A DNA stretch of 64,000 nucleotides from CAVPGP01 sp963704025 (GTDB lineage Bacteria > Actinomycetota > Thermoleophilia > Gaiellales > Gaiellaceae): positions 997,424 through 1,061,423 of the forward strand of contig CAVPGP010000002.1 in assembly GCA_963704025.1 (NCBI GenBank), in the 5' to 3' direction. The notes below the pieces were generated by a model. The model searched no databases. It was given only the letters and a program-made list of their open reading frames with translations, and was not told the origin of the DNA. Below, piece by piece: positions 1 through 7,393 of this stretch (its first letter is position 1; every line of letters starts with the position of its first letter). Made by a program: the position numbers and the translations under genes.

Positions 1-522
1 GCTGGCCGGGTAGACAGGCGCGAAGTCGGCCGTGGACTGCGCCGAGTGGGCCCCGCCGAGGTCGTAGGACTTGACCTGGAACCCGTACCGCGTCAGCTGA
101 CCGCGCAGGCGAACGTGCGTCCCCGGCGTCAGCTTGTCGGCGAGCCACGGCTGGTTGAACCAGCGCGCCGCGATTGTGCCGCTCGGGTCCCTGATCCGAG
201 CGTCCACCGCGGTCAGCCGTCCGCGCATGCGGCGCAGCCTCGCCGACACGACCACGCCGGCGATCGCCACCTCGTCCTCGCCGAAGAGGTCGGAGATCGC
301 GACCTCGGGCGCCGCCGGCTCGTAGCGCCGCGGCCGGCGGAGGAGGACGTCCCCCACCGTCTGCAGGCCGAGCGTCGCGAGCTTGCGCTTCAGCGGGGAG
401 CCGACGCCGGGCAGCGTCTCCACGCCGGCGAGGAGCCGCTCCGGACGGGGGCGGCCACGTGGCGGCGGCCAGGAATCCGGGCTCTCCAGGCTGGCGAAGC
501 CCGTGGGAAGGCGGGTCTGCAT
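1..522 (-). CDS. recG: ATP-dependent DNA helicase RecG, N-terminal part (runs off the window)
   Basis: Read on the minus strand from ATG at 522, the first 174 codons match the RecG wedge-domain start: residues 32-62 contain AGVETLPGVGSPLKRKLATL and then VGDVLLRRPRRYE, the helix-hairpin and 'DLL..PRRYE' signature. An OB-fold-like stretch follows (EDEVAIAGVVVSARLRRMRG...GTIAARWFNQPWL). RecG remodels stalled forks and Holliday junctions. The helicase motifs lie beyond base 1. It begins 11 bases after the kinase stop, so it may be co-transcribed with the two-component system. In many bacteria recG directly follows asp23-fakA; here about 8 kb separates them. Confidence 0.9.
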   Translation of the reverse strand, partial: MQTRLPTGFASLESPDSWPPPRGRPRPERLLAGVETLPGVGSPLKRKLATLGLQTVGDVLLRRPRRYEPAAPEVAISDLFGEDEVAIAGVVVSARLRRMRGRLTAVDARIRDPSGTIAARWFNQPWLADKLTPGTHVRLRGQLTRYGFQVKSYDLGGAHSAQSTADFAPVYPAS

Positions 523-533
523 CGCAACGGCGC

Positions 534-1976
534 TCAGGATGCTCCGAGTATAGGACCGGGACCGGCGGACCCTCGCAGGTGGATGACGGCGTCGACGCCG
601 CCGGTGCCGGCGCGGCGCAGCTCGACCGCGCCGCCGTCGGCGCGGACGAGCCGGTCGACGATCGCGAGCCCCAAGCCTGAGCCGCCCAGCCCGGAGCCGC
701 CCAGCCCGGAGCCGCCCAGCCCGGAGCCGTCCACCCCTGACCGGCCGCGCCCGTCCGCCCCGCGCCAGAAGCGGTCGAAGGCCCGCGTGCGCTGCTCGTC
801 GGTCAGTCCAGGCCCCTCGTCGACCACGTGCAGCTCGCCTGCGCGCGCCCAGAGGCGAAGGACCGAGCCTTCGGGTGAGGCGTCGAGCGCGTTCGCGATC
901 AGGTTGTCGAGCACCTGTTCGAGCCGCTCAGGGGTGACGAAGGCGCGCTCTCCCCCGGGCACGTCCACCTCGAGCGCGATCCCGCGCTCGTCGGCGAACG
1001 CGGCCCAGGCGTCGGCCCGCGCCTGGACGAGCGGCGCCAGCGGCACGCGCTCCGAGGCCTGGCCGGCCGCGTCGGCACGGGCGAGCACCAGCAGCCCCTC
1101 GACGAGGCGCGAGAGCCGCTCGACCTCGGCCAGCGCCCCCTCGAGATCCCGCCTCCCTTCCGGACCGACGTCGCGAGCGAGGTTCTCCAGCCGCAGGCGA
1201 AGCGCCGTCAGCGGGGTGCGCAGCTGGTGCGACGCGTCGGCGACGAACGCCTCCTGCGCCCGGACGAGCGTCTCGATCTTGCGGACCATGACGTTGAACT
1301 CCGACGCGAGCGATCGGACCTCCGGCGGCCCGCTGCGCTCGTCGGCGCGCACGGCGAGGTCGCCCTCCCCCGCCCTCGACGCCGCGCGCTCGAGCGCCGT
1401 CAGCGGAGCCACGACCGAGCGGGCGAGCACGAAGCCGATCAGCGCCGTCAGCCCGAGCACGATCGCCGCGATCCCGAGCAGCGTCAGCCAGTAGCGGTGC
1501 ACACGCGCGTCGAGGGTCGAGGTCGGCGAGGTGATCCGAACGGCGCCCAGCACCTTGCCGCTCGACGCGACCGGGACGGCGACGTAGATGAGGCCGTGGC
1601 CCAGTGTCTGCGAGTAGCGCGTGCCGGTGGCGACCCTGCCGGCGAGCGCGGATGCAATCTCGGGACGAGAGCGGAACGAGCGGCCGGCCGGCCCGTCCGA
1701 GTCGACGAGCGAGACGCCGCGGCTGTCGACCAGGACGACGCGGCTGCCCGTGTCCGCGCGGTAGCTGCGGGCAACGGTGCCGAGCGCGCCGCGGGTCCGC
1801 CCGCCGCCCTCGAGCAGATCCTCGGACAGCGATCCGTACGCGACCGAGTCGCGCTCCACCTTCGCCGTCAGGTTCTGCAGCTCGTTCCGCCGGTAGGTGA
1901 CCGCCAGCGGCACCTCCAGCACGACCAGCACGAGCAGCGCCAGCGACAGGTAGCCGAGAAGCAGCCGCCGGTTCAC
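534..1976 (-). CDS. Two-component sensor histidine kinase, membrane-bound
   Basis: 480 aa from a GTG that overlaps the regulator stop (GTGA), preferred over longer in-frame starts. TM1 is about residues 5-27, an extracytoplasmic sensor region 28-162, TM2 164-188 and HAMP 189-240. The H-box ASHQLRTPL places the phospho-acceptor at His250. The N-box QVLDNLIANALDAS is near 355-368 and the G1 box VDEGPG near 385-390. The G2 region is abnormal: the GSGLG unit occurs four times in tandem (about 417-437) before LAIV. It should phosphorylate the adjacent OmpR-type regulator. The ligand is unknown. The divergent redox operon is the obvious candidate target. Confidence 0.93.
   Translation of the reverse strand: MNRRLLLGYLSLALLVLVVLEVPLAVTYRRNELQNLTAKVERDSVAYGSLSEDLLEGGGRTRGALGTVARSYRADTGSRVVLVDSRGVSLVDSDGPAGRSFRSRPEIASALAGRVATGTRYSQTLGHGLIYVAVPVASSGKVLGAVRITSPTSTLDARVHRYWLTLLGIAAIVLGLTALIGFVLARSVVAPLTALERAASRAGEGDLAVRADERSGPPEVRSLASEFNVMVRKIETLVRAQEAFVADASHQLRTPLTALRLRLENLARDVGPEGRRDLEGALAEVERLSRLVEGLLVLARADAAGQASERVPLAPLVQARADAWAAFADERGIALEVDVPGGERAFVTPERLEQVLDNLIANALDASPEGSVLRLWARAGELHVVDEGPGLTDEQRTRAFDRFWRGADGRGRSGVDGSGLGGSGLGGSGLGGSGLGLAIVDRLVRADGGAVELRRAGTGGVDAVIHLRGSAGPGPILGAS
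679..738 (+). repeat. 15-bp tandem repeat inside the kinase ATP-lid (G2 box)
   Basis: Three identical 15-base units (gagccgcccagcccg) start at 679, 694 and 709, followed by a degenerate fourth at 724. On the coding (minus) strand each unit encodes GSGLG, so the repeat multiplies the G2 glycine motif without breaking the frame. The purity of the copies suggests recent slippage, or collapse/expansion during assembly. Confidence 0.9.
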
Positions 1977-2629
1977 GCGGAGGGCCGGAGCCTGAAGCCC
2001 ACGCCCCGTACCGTCTCGATCCAGGCCGGGTCGCCGAGCTTCTTGCGCAGCGACGCGACGTGGACGTCGATGGTCTTCGTCGGGCCGTACCAGGTCGTCT
2101 CCCACACCCGCTCGAGCAGCGTCCGCCGGCTGACGACGGTCCCGGGCTCCTCCGCGAGCACGGCGAGGACGTCGAACTCCTTGGCGGTCAGGGGTAGCTC
2201 CTCGCCGGACAGAAGCGCGCGACGCGCCCTCACGTCCACCTCGAGCGGGCCGACCACGGACCTGCCGCTCTCGCTCCGCCCGGACGAACGGCGCGTCACC
2301 GCCTTGATCCGCGCCACGAGCTCTCGGAGCCCGAACGGCTTGACCACGTAGTCGTCGGCCCCGAGCTCCAGCCCCACGACCCGGTCGACCTCCTCGCCGC
2401 GGGCGGTGACCATGATGATGGGGACGTCCGTGCGGGTGCGGAGCCGGCGGCAGACCTCGTAGCCGTCGATGTCCGGCAGCCGGATGTCGAGCAGCACGAG
2501 ATCGGCGGGGCCCGCGGCGAGGGCCGCCTCGCCGGTTGCGGCGCGCTCGACGTCGTAGCCCTCGCGGCGTAGGCCCTCCGCCAGCGGCTCGGCGATCGCA
2601 TCCTCGTCCTCGACGATCAGCAGTCTCAC
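1973..2629 (-). CDS. OmpR/PhoB-family response regulator
   Basis: 218 aa from GTG at 2629 (VRLLIVEDED). The receiver has acidic residues at ED, phospho-acceptor Asp48 (LVLLDIRLPDIDGYEV), the switch Thr in IIMVTARGEE and Lys in VVKPFG. The C-terminal winged helix (LTAKEFDVLAVLAEEPG...RKKLGDPAWIETVRGVGFRL) is of the OmpR type and binds direct repeats. The stop overlaps the kinase start by 4 bases. It is divergent from the redox operon at 2773, and phased CTTTAC-like repeats lie between them, so auto-regulation and control of that operon are likely. Confidence 0.93.
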   Translation of the reverse strand: MRLLIVEDEDAIAEPLAEGLRREGYDVERAATGEAALAAGPADLVLLDIRLPDIDGYEVCRRLRTRTDVPIIMVTARGEEVDRVVGLELGADDYVVKPFGLRELVARIKAVTRRSSGRSESGRSVVGPLEVDVRARRALLSGEELPLTAKEFDVLAVLAEEPGTVVSRRTLLERVWETTWYGPTKTIDVHVASLRKKLGDPAWIETVRGVGFRLRPSA

Positions 2630-2669
2630 GACGGCATTGTCACGAACGGGCGGGGCGGCGGGATCCGTT

Positions 2670-2707
2670 CTTTCCCGAACCTTTACGCGCCCCGGGAACT
2701 CCTTTAC
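2670..2707 (+). promoter_or_regulatory. Candidate OmpR-type direct-repeat operator in the divergent promoter region
   Basis: CTTTCC at 2670, CTTTAC at 2681 and CTTTAC at 2702 lie 11 and 21 bases apart, which keeps them on one helix face, as in PhoB/OmpR boxes. The array sits 41-78 bases upstream of the regulator start and 66-103 bases upstream of the redox operon. Binding by the adjacent regulator is inference. Confidence 0.45.
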
Positions 2708-2772
2708 CGGCGCCGCGCCCGCGCTTGCCGCGACCGGGCGTAGCGTCGAAGACGTCCACACAGGAGGTTCCG

Positions 2773-3132
2773 ATGCCCAGGAAGCATGCACTCGTCGTCG
2801 CCGTCGCCCTCGCCATCGCCATCGTCCTCGGCGGCTTTGCGGCAATGCGCTCGGCGGCGCTCTCGTCGTCGGCGCAGACGACCTCGACGGCCTCGATCAC
2901 CCAGCGGGCTCACCGCCTCGACCGCGCGGAGCGGCAGCTGAAGGCGGCACTCGCACGCAAGCCGCCGGCGCTGCCGGCAATCTCTTCGCACTCGTCGTCC
3001 CAGGGCAGGGCAACCCGCGTCGAGTACGTCCGCCCCGCACCGATCGTGATCACGCGCCCCTCGGCGTCACGCGAGCACGAGGCCGGCGACGACCACGGCG
3101 AGCGCCACGGAGGTCACGGCGAAGATGACTAG
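2773..3132 (+). CDS. Small exported or membrane-anchored protein, His/Asp-rich tail
   Basis: 119 aa from an ATG with a strong ribosome site (aggagg at 2762). Residues 6-24 (ALVVAVALAIAIVLGGFAA) form a signal anchor. An alanine/arginine-rich helix follows (about 44-62), then a tail rich in His, Asp and Glu (HEAGDDHGERHGGHGEDD) that could bind a metal. It is the first gene of the redox operon and overlaps the next start by 8 bases. No family is recognised. Its place at the head of a regulated operon, outside the membrane, suggests a sensor or metal-capture role, which is inference only. Confidence 0.75.
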   Translation: MPRKHALVVAVALAIAIVLGGFAAMRSAALSSSAQTTSTASITQRAHRLDRAERQLKAALARKPPALPAISSHSSSQGRATRVEYVRPAPIVITRPSASREHEAGDDHGERHGGHGEDD

Positions 3133-3436
3133 CCACGTCGGCCGCCTCTACGCCGCGGCGATCGCGATCGTCGTTCTCTTCTTGAGCTGGGCGGCGATCG
3201 CGGCGCGGCCGTGGGCGCCGCCCGCACAGGATCCGCAGGTCCGGGTCCTCCAGGCGCGGGAGCTGCGGATCCGCAAGGAGTCGATCCGCGTCCAGACCAT
3301 CGTCGTGCGCCGCTGGGCGGCGTACCGCAAAGAGCTGGCGCGGCGAAAGGCGCTGGCGGCACAGGCCCCGGTCGTCCAGGCGCCGGCGGTGCGGGTCGTG
3401 ACGTTGCCGCCGCTGACGATCACGCGGAGCTCGTGA
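3125..3436 (+). CDS. Small membrane protein of unknown function
   Basis: 103 aa. One N-terminal membrane segment (about 9-27, YAAAIAIVVLFLSWAAIAA) is followed by a very basic helical stretch (QARELRIRKESIRVQTIVVRRWAAYRKELARRKALAAQ) and a Pro/Val-rich end. It starts inside the previous gene (ATGACTAG) and ends one base into apbE, so translation is probably coupled. The family is not recognised. It has no flavinylation-like S/T-G-A-S/T motif, so it is not an obvious ApbE substrate. Confidence 0.72.
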   Translation: MTSHVGRLYAAAIAIVVLFLSWAAIAARPWAPPAQDPQVRVLQARELRIRKESIRVQTIVVRRWAAYRKELARRKALAAQAPVVQAPAVRVVTLPPLTITRSS

Positions 3437-4254
3437 TGAAGCGTCACGTCTTCCGGGCGATGGGGACCGAGGTCGAGCTGCTCGTCGAGTCGCACGGAGA
3501 CGGCGAGCCGCGCGGCGCCTTCGCAGCGGTCGAGCGGGAGTTCGAGCGGCTCGAGGCGATCCTCTCTCGCTTCCGCCCGGAATCGGAGCTCTCGCGCCTG
3601 AACCGCGACGGCCGCATCGAGGCAGGCCCCGATCTGCTCCGCGTGGTCACCCTCGCGCTCGAGGCCCGCGTGTCGACCGGCGGACTCTTCGACCCGACGA
3701 TCCACGACGCCCTCGTCGCCGCCGGCTACGACCGCTCCTTCGACGAGCTCCCGCTCGACGCTCCTTGCAACAGACTGTTGCAAGGGCACCGCGCCGGCCA
3801 GGTGCTGGTCACGGGGTCCACGATCGAGCTCCGCGGCGGCACAAAGCTGGATCTGGGCGGGATCGGCAAGGGCTACGCCGTCGACCGCGCCTGCGAGATC
3901 CTCGCCGCGACCGGCCCTTGCCTCGTCAACGCGGGCGGTGACCTCGCCGTCCGCGGGGGCTCCTGGCCCGTCGGCGCGGGCGGCGTCACGCTGCTGCTCG
4001 AGTCGGGTGCGGTGGCGACCTCCGGCCGCGACCGGCGCCGATGGCGTCGCGGCGGCGAGGAGCGCCATCACCTGATCGACCCGCGCACGGGGCGCCCCGC
4101 GGGCCCGGGGCTCCGGAGCGCGACCGTCGTCGGATCCAGCGCGGTCGAGGCGGAGGTGCTCGCCAAGGTCGCCTTCCTCGGCGGGCCTGTCGACGCACCC
4201 CGGATCCTCGTCGACGCAGACGGCACGGCGACACTTGCAGGAGGCCTCGCATGA
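3436..4254 (+). CDS. apbE: FAD:protein FMN transferase (ApbE family)
   Basis: 272 aa from ATG at 3436; an in-frame GTG at 3433 would give a 4-base overlap. Family motifs appear in order: AMGTEVELL (8-16), GGLFDPTI (82-89), KLDLGGIGKGYAVD (137-150), LVNAGGDLAVRG (163-174) and HHLIDPRTGRPA (211-222). The enzyme uses FAD and Mg2+ to attach FMN covalently to Ser/Thr of redox proteins. There is no signal peptide, so this copy should act in the cytoplasm. The operon otherwise encodes electron carriers, which fits a flavinylated partner, but none with the usual acceptor motif is visible nearby. Confidence 0.92.
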   Translation: MKRHVFRAMGTEVELLVESHGDGEPRGAFAAVEREFERLEAILSRFRPESELSRLNRDGRIEAGPDLLRVVTLALEARVSTGGLFDPTIHDALVAAGYDRSFDELPLDAPCNRLLQGHRAGQVLVTGSTIELRGGTKLDLGGIGKGYAVDRACEILAATGPCLVNAGGDLAVRGGSWPVGAGGVTLLLESGAVATSGRDRRRWRRGGEERHHLIDPRTGRPAGPGLRSATVVGSSAVEAEVLAKVAFLGGPVDAPRILVDADGTATLAGGLA

Positions 4255-4796
4255 AGGATCCGACGTTCTGGATCCTCGCGCGGGCGAGCGGGCTCACCGC
4301 TTACGTCCTCCTGACGCTCTCGGTCCTCGCCGGGCTGGTGCTCAAGTCGCGGCCGGTCGGCAACCGCCTTCGCCCGGCCGCGGTCACGGACACGCACCGC
4401 ACGCTGGCGCTCCTTGGGCTCGGCGCCGTGGCGCTGCACGGCGTCACGCTCGTGCTGGACTCCACGGTGAGGATCACGCCGCTCGCGCTTCTCGTACCCG
4501 GTCTCGCGCCCTACCGGCCACTCTGGACTGGCCTGGGCGTGCTCGCCGCGGAGCTGATGCTCGTGGTCTACGCGTCCTTCTCCCTGCGCAAGCGCATCGG
4601 CCCGACGAACTGGCGCCGCCTGCACTGGGCCGTCTACGGGGTCTTCGCCGCCGCCACGCTCCACGGCGTCGCCGCCGGCACCGACACGAGCCGGCCGTGG
4701 GCGACGGCGCTCTACCTCGGCGCCGTCTTCGCCGTGGCGGCGGCAACCGCCTTCCGCTTCCTCACGAACCCCGTTGCGAAAGGAGCAACACCATGA
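4251..4796 (+). CDS. Ferric reductase-like transmembrane heme protein
   Basis: 181 aa with about five hydrophobic segments. It overlaps apbE by ATGA. Two His pairs, His49/His63 (DTHRTLALLGLGAVALHG) and His125/His138 (LHWAVYGVFAAATLHG), sit 13-14 residues apart in neighbouring membrane helices, the bis-His heme b pattern of the ferric reductase-like domain (MsrQ/FRE/NOX superfamily). It has no FAD/NAD domain of its own, so electrons probably come from the ferredoxin and reductase encoded next. Its acceptor on the other side of the membrane is unknown. Confidence 0.85.
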   Translation: MKDPTFWILARASGLTAYVLLTLSVLAGLVLKSRPVGNRLRPAAVTDTHRTLALLGLGAVALHGVTLVLDSTVRITPLALLVPGLAPYRPLWTGLGVLAAELMLVVYASFSLRKRIGPTNWRRLHWAVYGVFAAATLHGVAAGTDTSRPWATALYLGAVFAVAAATAFRFLTNPVAKGATP

Positions 4797-4993
4797 GCTA
4801 TCGGATCGAGATCGACCGCAGCCTCTGCAGCGGCTTCGGCTCCTGCCTGCAGGCTGCGCCCGGGGCGTTCGAACTCGACGCGGGCGGCATCGCGACGCCG
4901 CTCGTCGTCCTCTCGGAGGATCCCGCCGTGCTCGAGGCCGCGGCCTCGTGCCCGATGGGCGCGATCACCGTGGTCGAGGAGGCGGCGGCCTGA
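4793..4993 (+). CDS. 3Fe-4S-type ferredoxin
   Basis: 66 aa with an aaaggagc ribosome site and a 4-base overlap with the previous stop. The cluster ligands are Cys12, Cys18 (LCSGFGSC) and Cys53 followed by Pro (SCPMGAI). The position normally holding a fourth Cys is not Cys, as in the single-cluster [3Fe-4S] ferredoxins that serve cytochrome P450s. The body matches 'AP..FELD.GG'. No P450 gene is in the window. The neighbours are a heme membrane protein and a ferredoxin reductase, so it probably shuttles electrons between those two. Confidence 0.9.
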   Translation: MSYRIEIDRSLCSGFGSCLQAAPGAFELDAGGIATPLVVLSEDPAVLEAAASCPMGAITVVEEAAA

Positions 4994-6048
4994 TGGAGAC
5001 GACCCTGATCGTGGGCGCCGGGCTCGCCGGCGCCCGCTGCGCCGAGACGCTGCGCGCGCACGGGTACGACGGCCGGATCCTGCTCGTCGGCGACGAGCCG
5101 CATGCCCCCTACGAGCGGCCCGCCCTCTCGAAGGAGCTGCTCGCCGGGTCGCGGGACGAGGTCTCGCTGCGGCCGGACGCGTTCTGGGAGTCGCAGCGGA
5201 TCGAGCTGCGGACAGGGACGCGCGTGACGTCCGTCGACCCCGTGCGGCGCACGGCGCTCGCCGGCGGAGTCGTCCTCCGCTGGGACGCGCTCGTGCTGGC
5301 GACCGGCGCGCGGCCTCGACGGCTGCGCGGACCGCGGCCGGACGGCGTGCACGAGCTTCGGACACTCGCGGATGCGCTCGCGCTCCGCGAGGCGCTTCGG
5401 CCTGGGCGCCGGCTGGTCGTCGTCGGCAGCGGCTTCGTCGGGGCCGAGGCGGCGACGACCGCGGCTTCGCTCGGCCTCGACGTGACCGTCCTCGAAGCGG
5501 GCTCGGAGCCGCTCGGAGGCCTGCTCGGGCCGAAGGTCGGCGGCCTGCTCGCCGGCCGCTACCGGGAGCACGGGATCCAGCTCCTCCTCGGAGCGCCCGT
5601 GGCCCGCGTGGGCCCCCAGGCGGTGCGACTCGCCGACGGGCGCCGTGTCGGCTTCGACGTGCTGCTCGTCGCGGTCGGCGTCGAGCCGGCGCGCGAGCTG
5701 GTCGCTCCAGCCCTGACGCCGGGGGTGCTGCTGGCCGGCGACGTCACGGGAACGGGCCACTGGGCGGCGGCCGCCGAGCAGGGGATCGCCGCCGCGCTCT
5801 CGCTGCTCGGCCTCGAGGCACCGCCGCGTCAGCCGCCGTACGTCTGGTCCGACCAGCTCGGCCTCCGCCTGCAGCTCGTGGGCGACCCGCGCGGCGCCGC
5901 CCGCGTCGAGCTCGAAGGCGGCGCCGACGGCTTCACGGGGCGCTTCGTCGACGAGCGCGGCGTCCTCGTCGCCGCGCTGGCTGTCAATCGGCCGGCGCTC
6001 GTCCCTGCCTTCAGGCGCGAGCTGGCGGCGCTACCCTCGGCGGCATGA
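4993..6048 (+). CDS. NAD(P)H-dependent ferredoxin reductase, FAD-binding pyridine-nucleotide-disulfide type
   Basis: 351 aa, sharing one base with the ferredoxin stop. The FAD Rossmann motif is VGAGLAGARCAE (residues 6-17). PYERPALSKELL is typical of the putidaredoxin/rhodocoxin-reductase group. The NAD(P) motif VVGSGFVGAEAA is central and GVLLAGDVTG is the second FAD contact. A C-terminal reductase domain follows (YVWSDQLGLRLQLVGDP). It should pass electrons from NAD(P)H to the 3Fe-4S ferredoxin. At 351 aa it is somewhat shorter than the usual ~400. Confidence 0.92.
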   Translation: METTLIVGAGLAGARCAETLRAHGYDGRILLVGDEPHAPYERPALSKELLAGSRDEVSLRPDAFWESQRIELRTGTRVTSVDPVRRTALAGGVVLRWDALVLATGARPRRLRGPRPDGVHELRTLADALALREALRPGRRLVVVGSGFVGAEAATTAASLGLDVTVLEAGSEPLGGLLGPKVGGLLAGRYREHGIQLLLGAPVARVGPQAVRLADGRRVGFDVLLVAVGVEPARELVAPALTPGVLLAGDVTGTGHWAAAAEQGIAAALSLLGLEAPPRQPPYVWSDQLGLRLQLVGDPRGAARVELEGGADGFTGRFVDERGVLVAALAVNRPALVPAFRRELAALPSAA

Positions 6049-6299
6049 AGGTCGCCCTCTGGACCCTCGCCGTCCTCGCGGCGGTCGCGGTCGCCCTGGC
6101 GGCGAACGTGCTCCTGCTGCGGACCGACGGCAGCCGCACCGAGCCCATCGGGACCTTGAGCCCGAAGCTCGTTCGCGCACCGATCCAGCCGGCCACCCGC
6201 ACGCGACCGGCGGCGGCGACCACGACGACGACACAGCAGACGACCACCGTCGACGACCACGGCGCCAGCACGGGCCGAGATCATCCCGAGGACGACTGA
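6045..6299 (+). CDS. Small single-pass membrane protein, Thr- and acid-rich tail
   Basis: 84 aa beginning with an ATGA overlap. Residues 4-24 form one membrane segment (ALWTLAVLAAVAVALAANVLL). The rest is a low-complexity linker with a Thr run (ATTTTTQQTTT) and an Asp/His tail (DDHGASTGRDHPEDD), resembling the tail of the first protein of the operon. It is the last gene of the coupled set. The function is unknown. The likely topology is tail outside. Confidence 0.7.
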   Translation: MKVALWTLAVLAAVAVALAANVLLLRTDGSRTEPIGTLSPKLVRAPIQPATRTRPAAATTTTTQQTTTVDDHGASTGRDHPEDD

Positions 6300-6415
6300 T
6301 CGCCTCCAGCGATAGCTGAAGCGCAGGTCGGCGAACCGTCCAATCCGCCGCGCCGCGAATCCGTCTCAGCGAGCACGAGGCAGGTGTCTCGAAGGCAACC
6401 GAGAGGGAGGGTCCC

Positions 6416-7381
6416 GTGGCGGTGTACCTCGTGAGACGTCTGCTCTGGGCGATCGTGCTCTTCCTCGCGGTCACCCTGGTCACCTACGTCATCTTCTTCA
6501 TCGTCCCGGCGAACCCGGCCCGCCTCGCCTGCGGCCAACGGGCCACCCAGGACTGCGTCGACCGCGCCGCCAAGTACCTCGGCACCGACCAGCCGATCTA
6601 CGTCCAGTACGGACGGTTCCTGAAGCGGCTGGTCGTCCACCAGGACCTCGGCCGCTCGTTCACGAACCGCCAGAGTGTCAACCACGTGATCGCCGAGGCC
6701 GCGCCGGTGACCGCATCGCTGCTCTTCGGCGGGATGATCTTCTGGCTCCTGCTCGCGATCCCGATCGGGATCATGTCGGCGCTGCGGCCGCGATCGCTCT
6801 TAGACCGAGTGGCGATGATCTTCGTCCTCGTCGGGATCAGCGCGCACCCGGTCTGGATCGGGCTGATCTTCGCGTACTTCATCGGCTACAAGGCAGGGTT
6901 GACGCCGATCACAGGCTACTGCGACCTGTGGTACCCGAGCGGCGACTGCGGCGGCCCCGCGCAGTGGGCCTACCACCTGATCCTCCCGTGGGCGACGTTC
7001 GCCATCCTCTACGCCGCGACCTACGTGCGGTTCATCCGGGCGAACGTGATGGAGACCATGAACGAGGACTACGTGCGCACCGCGCGCGCCAAGGGCGCAC
7101 CGGAGAGCCGCGTCCTCCGCTCGCACGTGCTCCGGAACGCGATGCTGCCGATCGTCACCATCCTCGGGCTGGACATCGCCATCGGACTGGGCGGGGCCGT
7201 CTTCACGGAGACGGTCTACGGCCTGCCCGGGCTGGGCAAGACGGCAATCGGGGCCGTCGACAACTTCGACCTCCCCACGGTGCAGGGGATCGTCGTCTTC
7301 AGCACGTGCGTGATCATCGTCTTCAACCTGATCGTCGACACGCTCTACGCGTGGATCGACCCGCGGATCCGGCTCACGTGA
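6416..7381 (+). CDS. ABC transporter permease, DppB/OppB type (orphan)
   Basis: 321 aa from GTG with a purine-rich site (gagagggaggg). It has six membrane segments. The N-terminus MAVYLVRRLLWAIVLFLAVTL is typical of DppB, the coupling (EAA) loop reads YVRTARAKGAPESRVLRSHVLRNAMLP, and it ends YAWIDPRIRLT. Such permeases pair with a DppC, two ATPases and a binding protein. Here none follow; a convergent degV begins 12 bases on. The 116 bases before it carry no gene and show no clear motif. It may be a remnant or serve a system encoded elsewhere. Confidence 0.9.
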   Translation: MAVYLVRRLLWAIVLFLAVTLVTYVIFFIVPANPARLACGQRATQDCVDRAAKYLGTDQPIYVQYGRFLKRLVVHQDLGRSFTNRQSVNHVIAEAAPVTASLLFGGMIFWLLLAIPIGIMSALRPRSLLDRVAMIFVLVGISAHPVWIGLIFAYFIGYKAGLTPITGYCDLWYPSGDCGGPAQWAYHLILPWATFAILYAATYVRFIRANVMETMNEDYVRTARAKGAPESRVLRSHVLRNAMLPIVTILGLDIAIGLGGAVFTETVYGLPGLGKTAIGAVDNFDLPTVQGIVVFSTCVIIVFNLIVDTLYAWIDPRIRLT

Positions 7382-7393
7382 TGCGGACGCGCG

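Noticed and set aside
46..1494. Long plus-strand open frame (482 codons) opposite recG and the kinase
   Set aside because: It is antisense to two well-supported genes, low in complexity (Arg/Ser/Pro) and without any motif: a GC-rich shadow frame.
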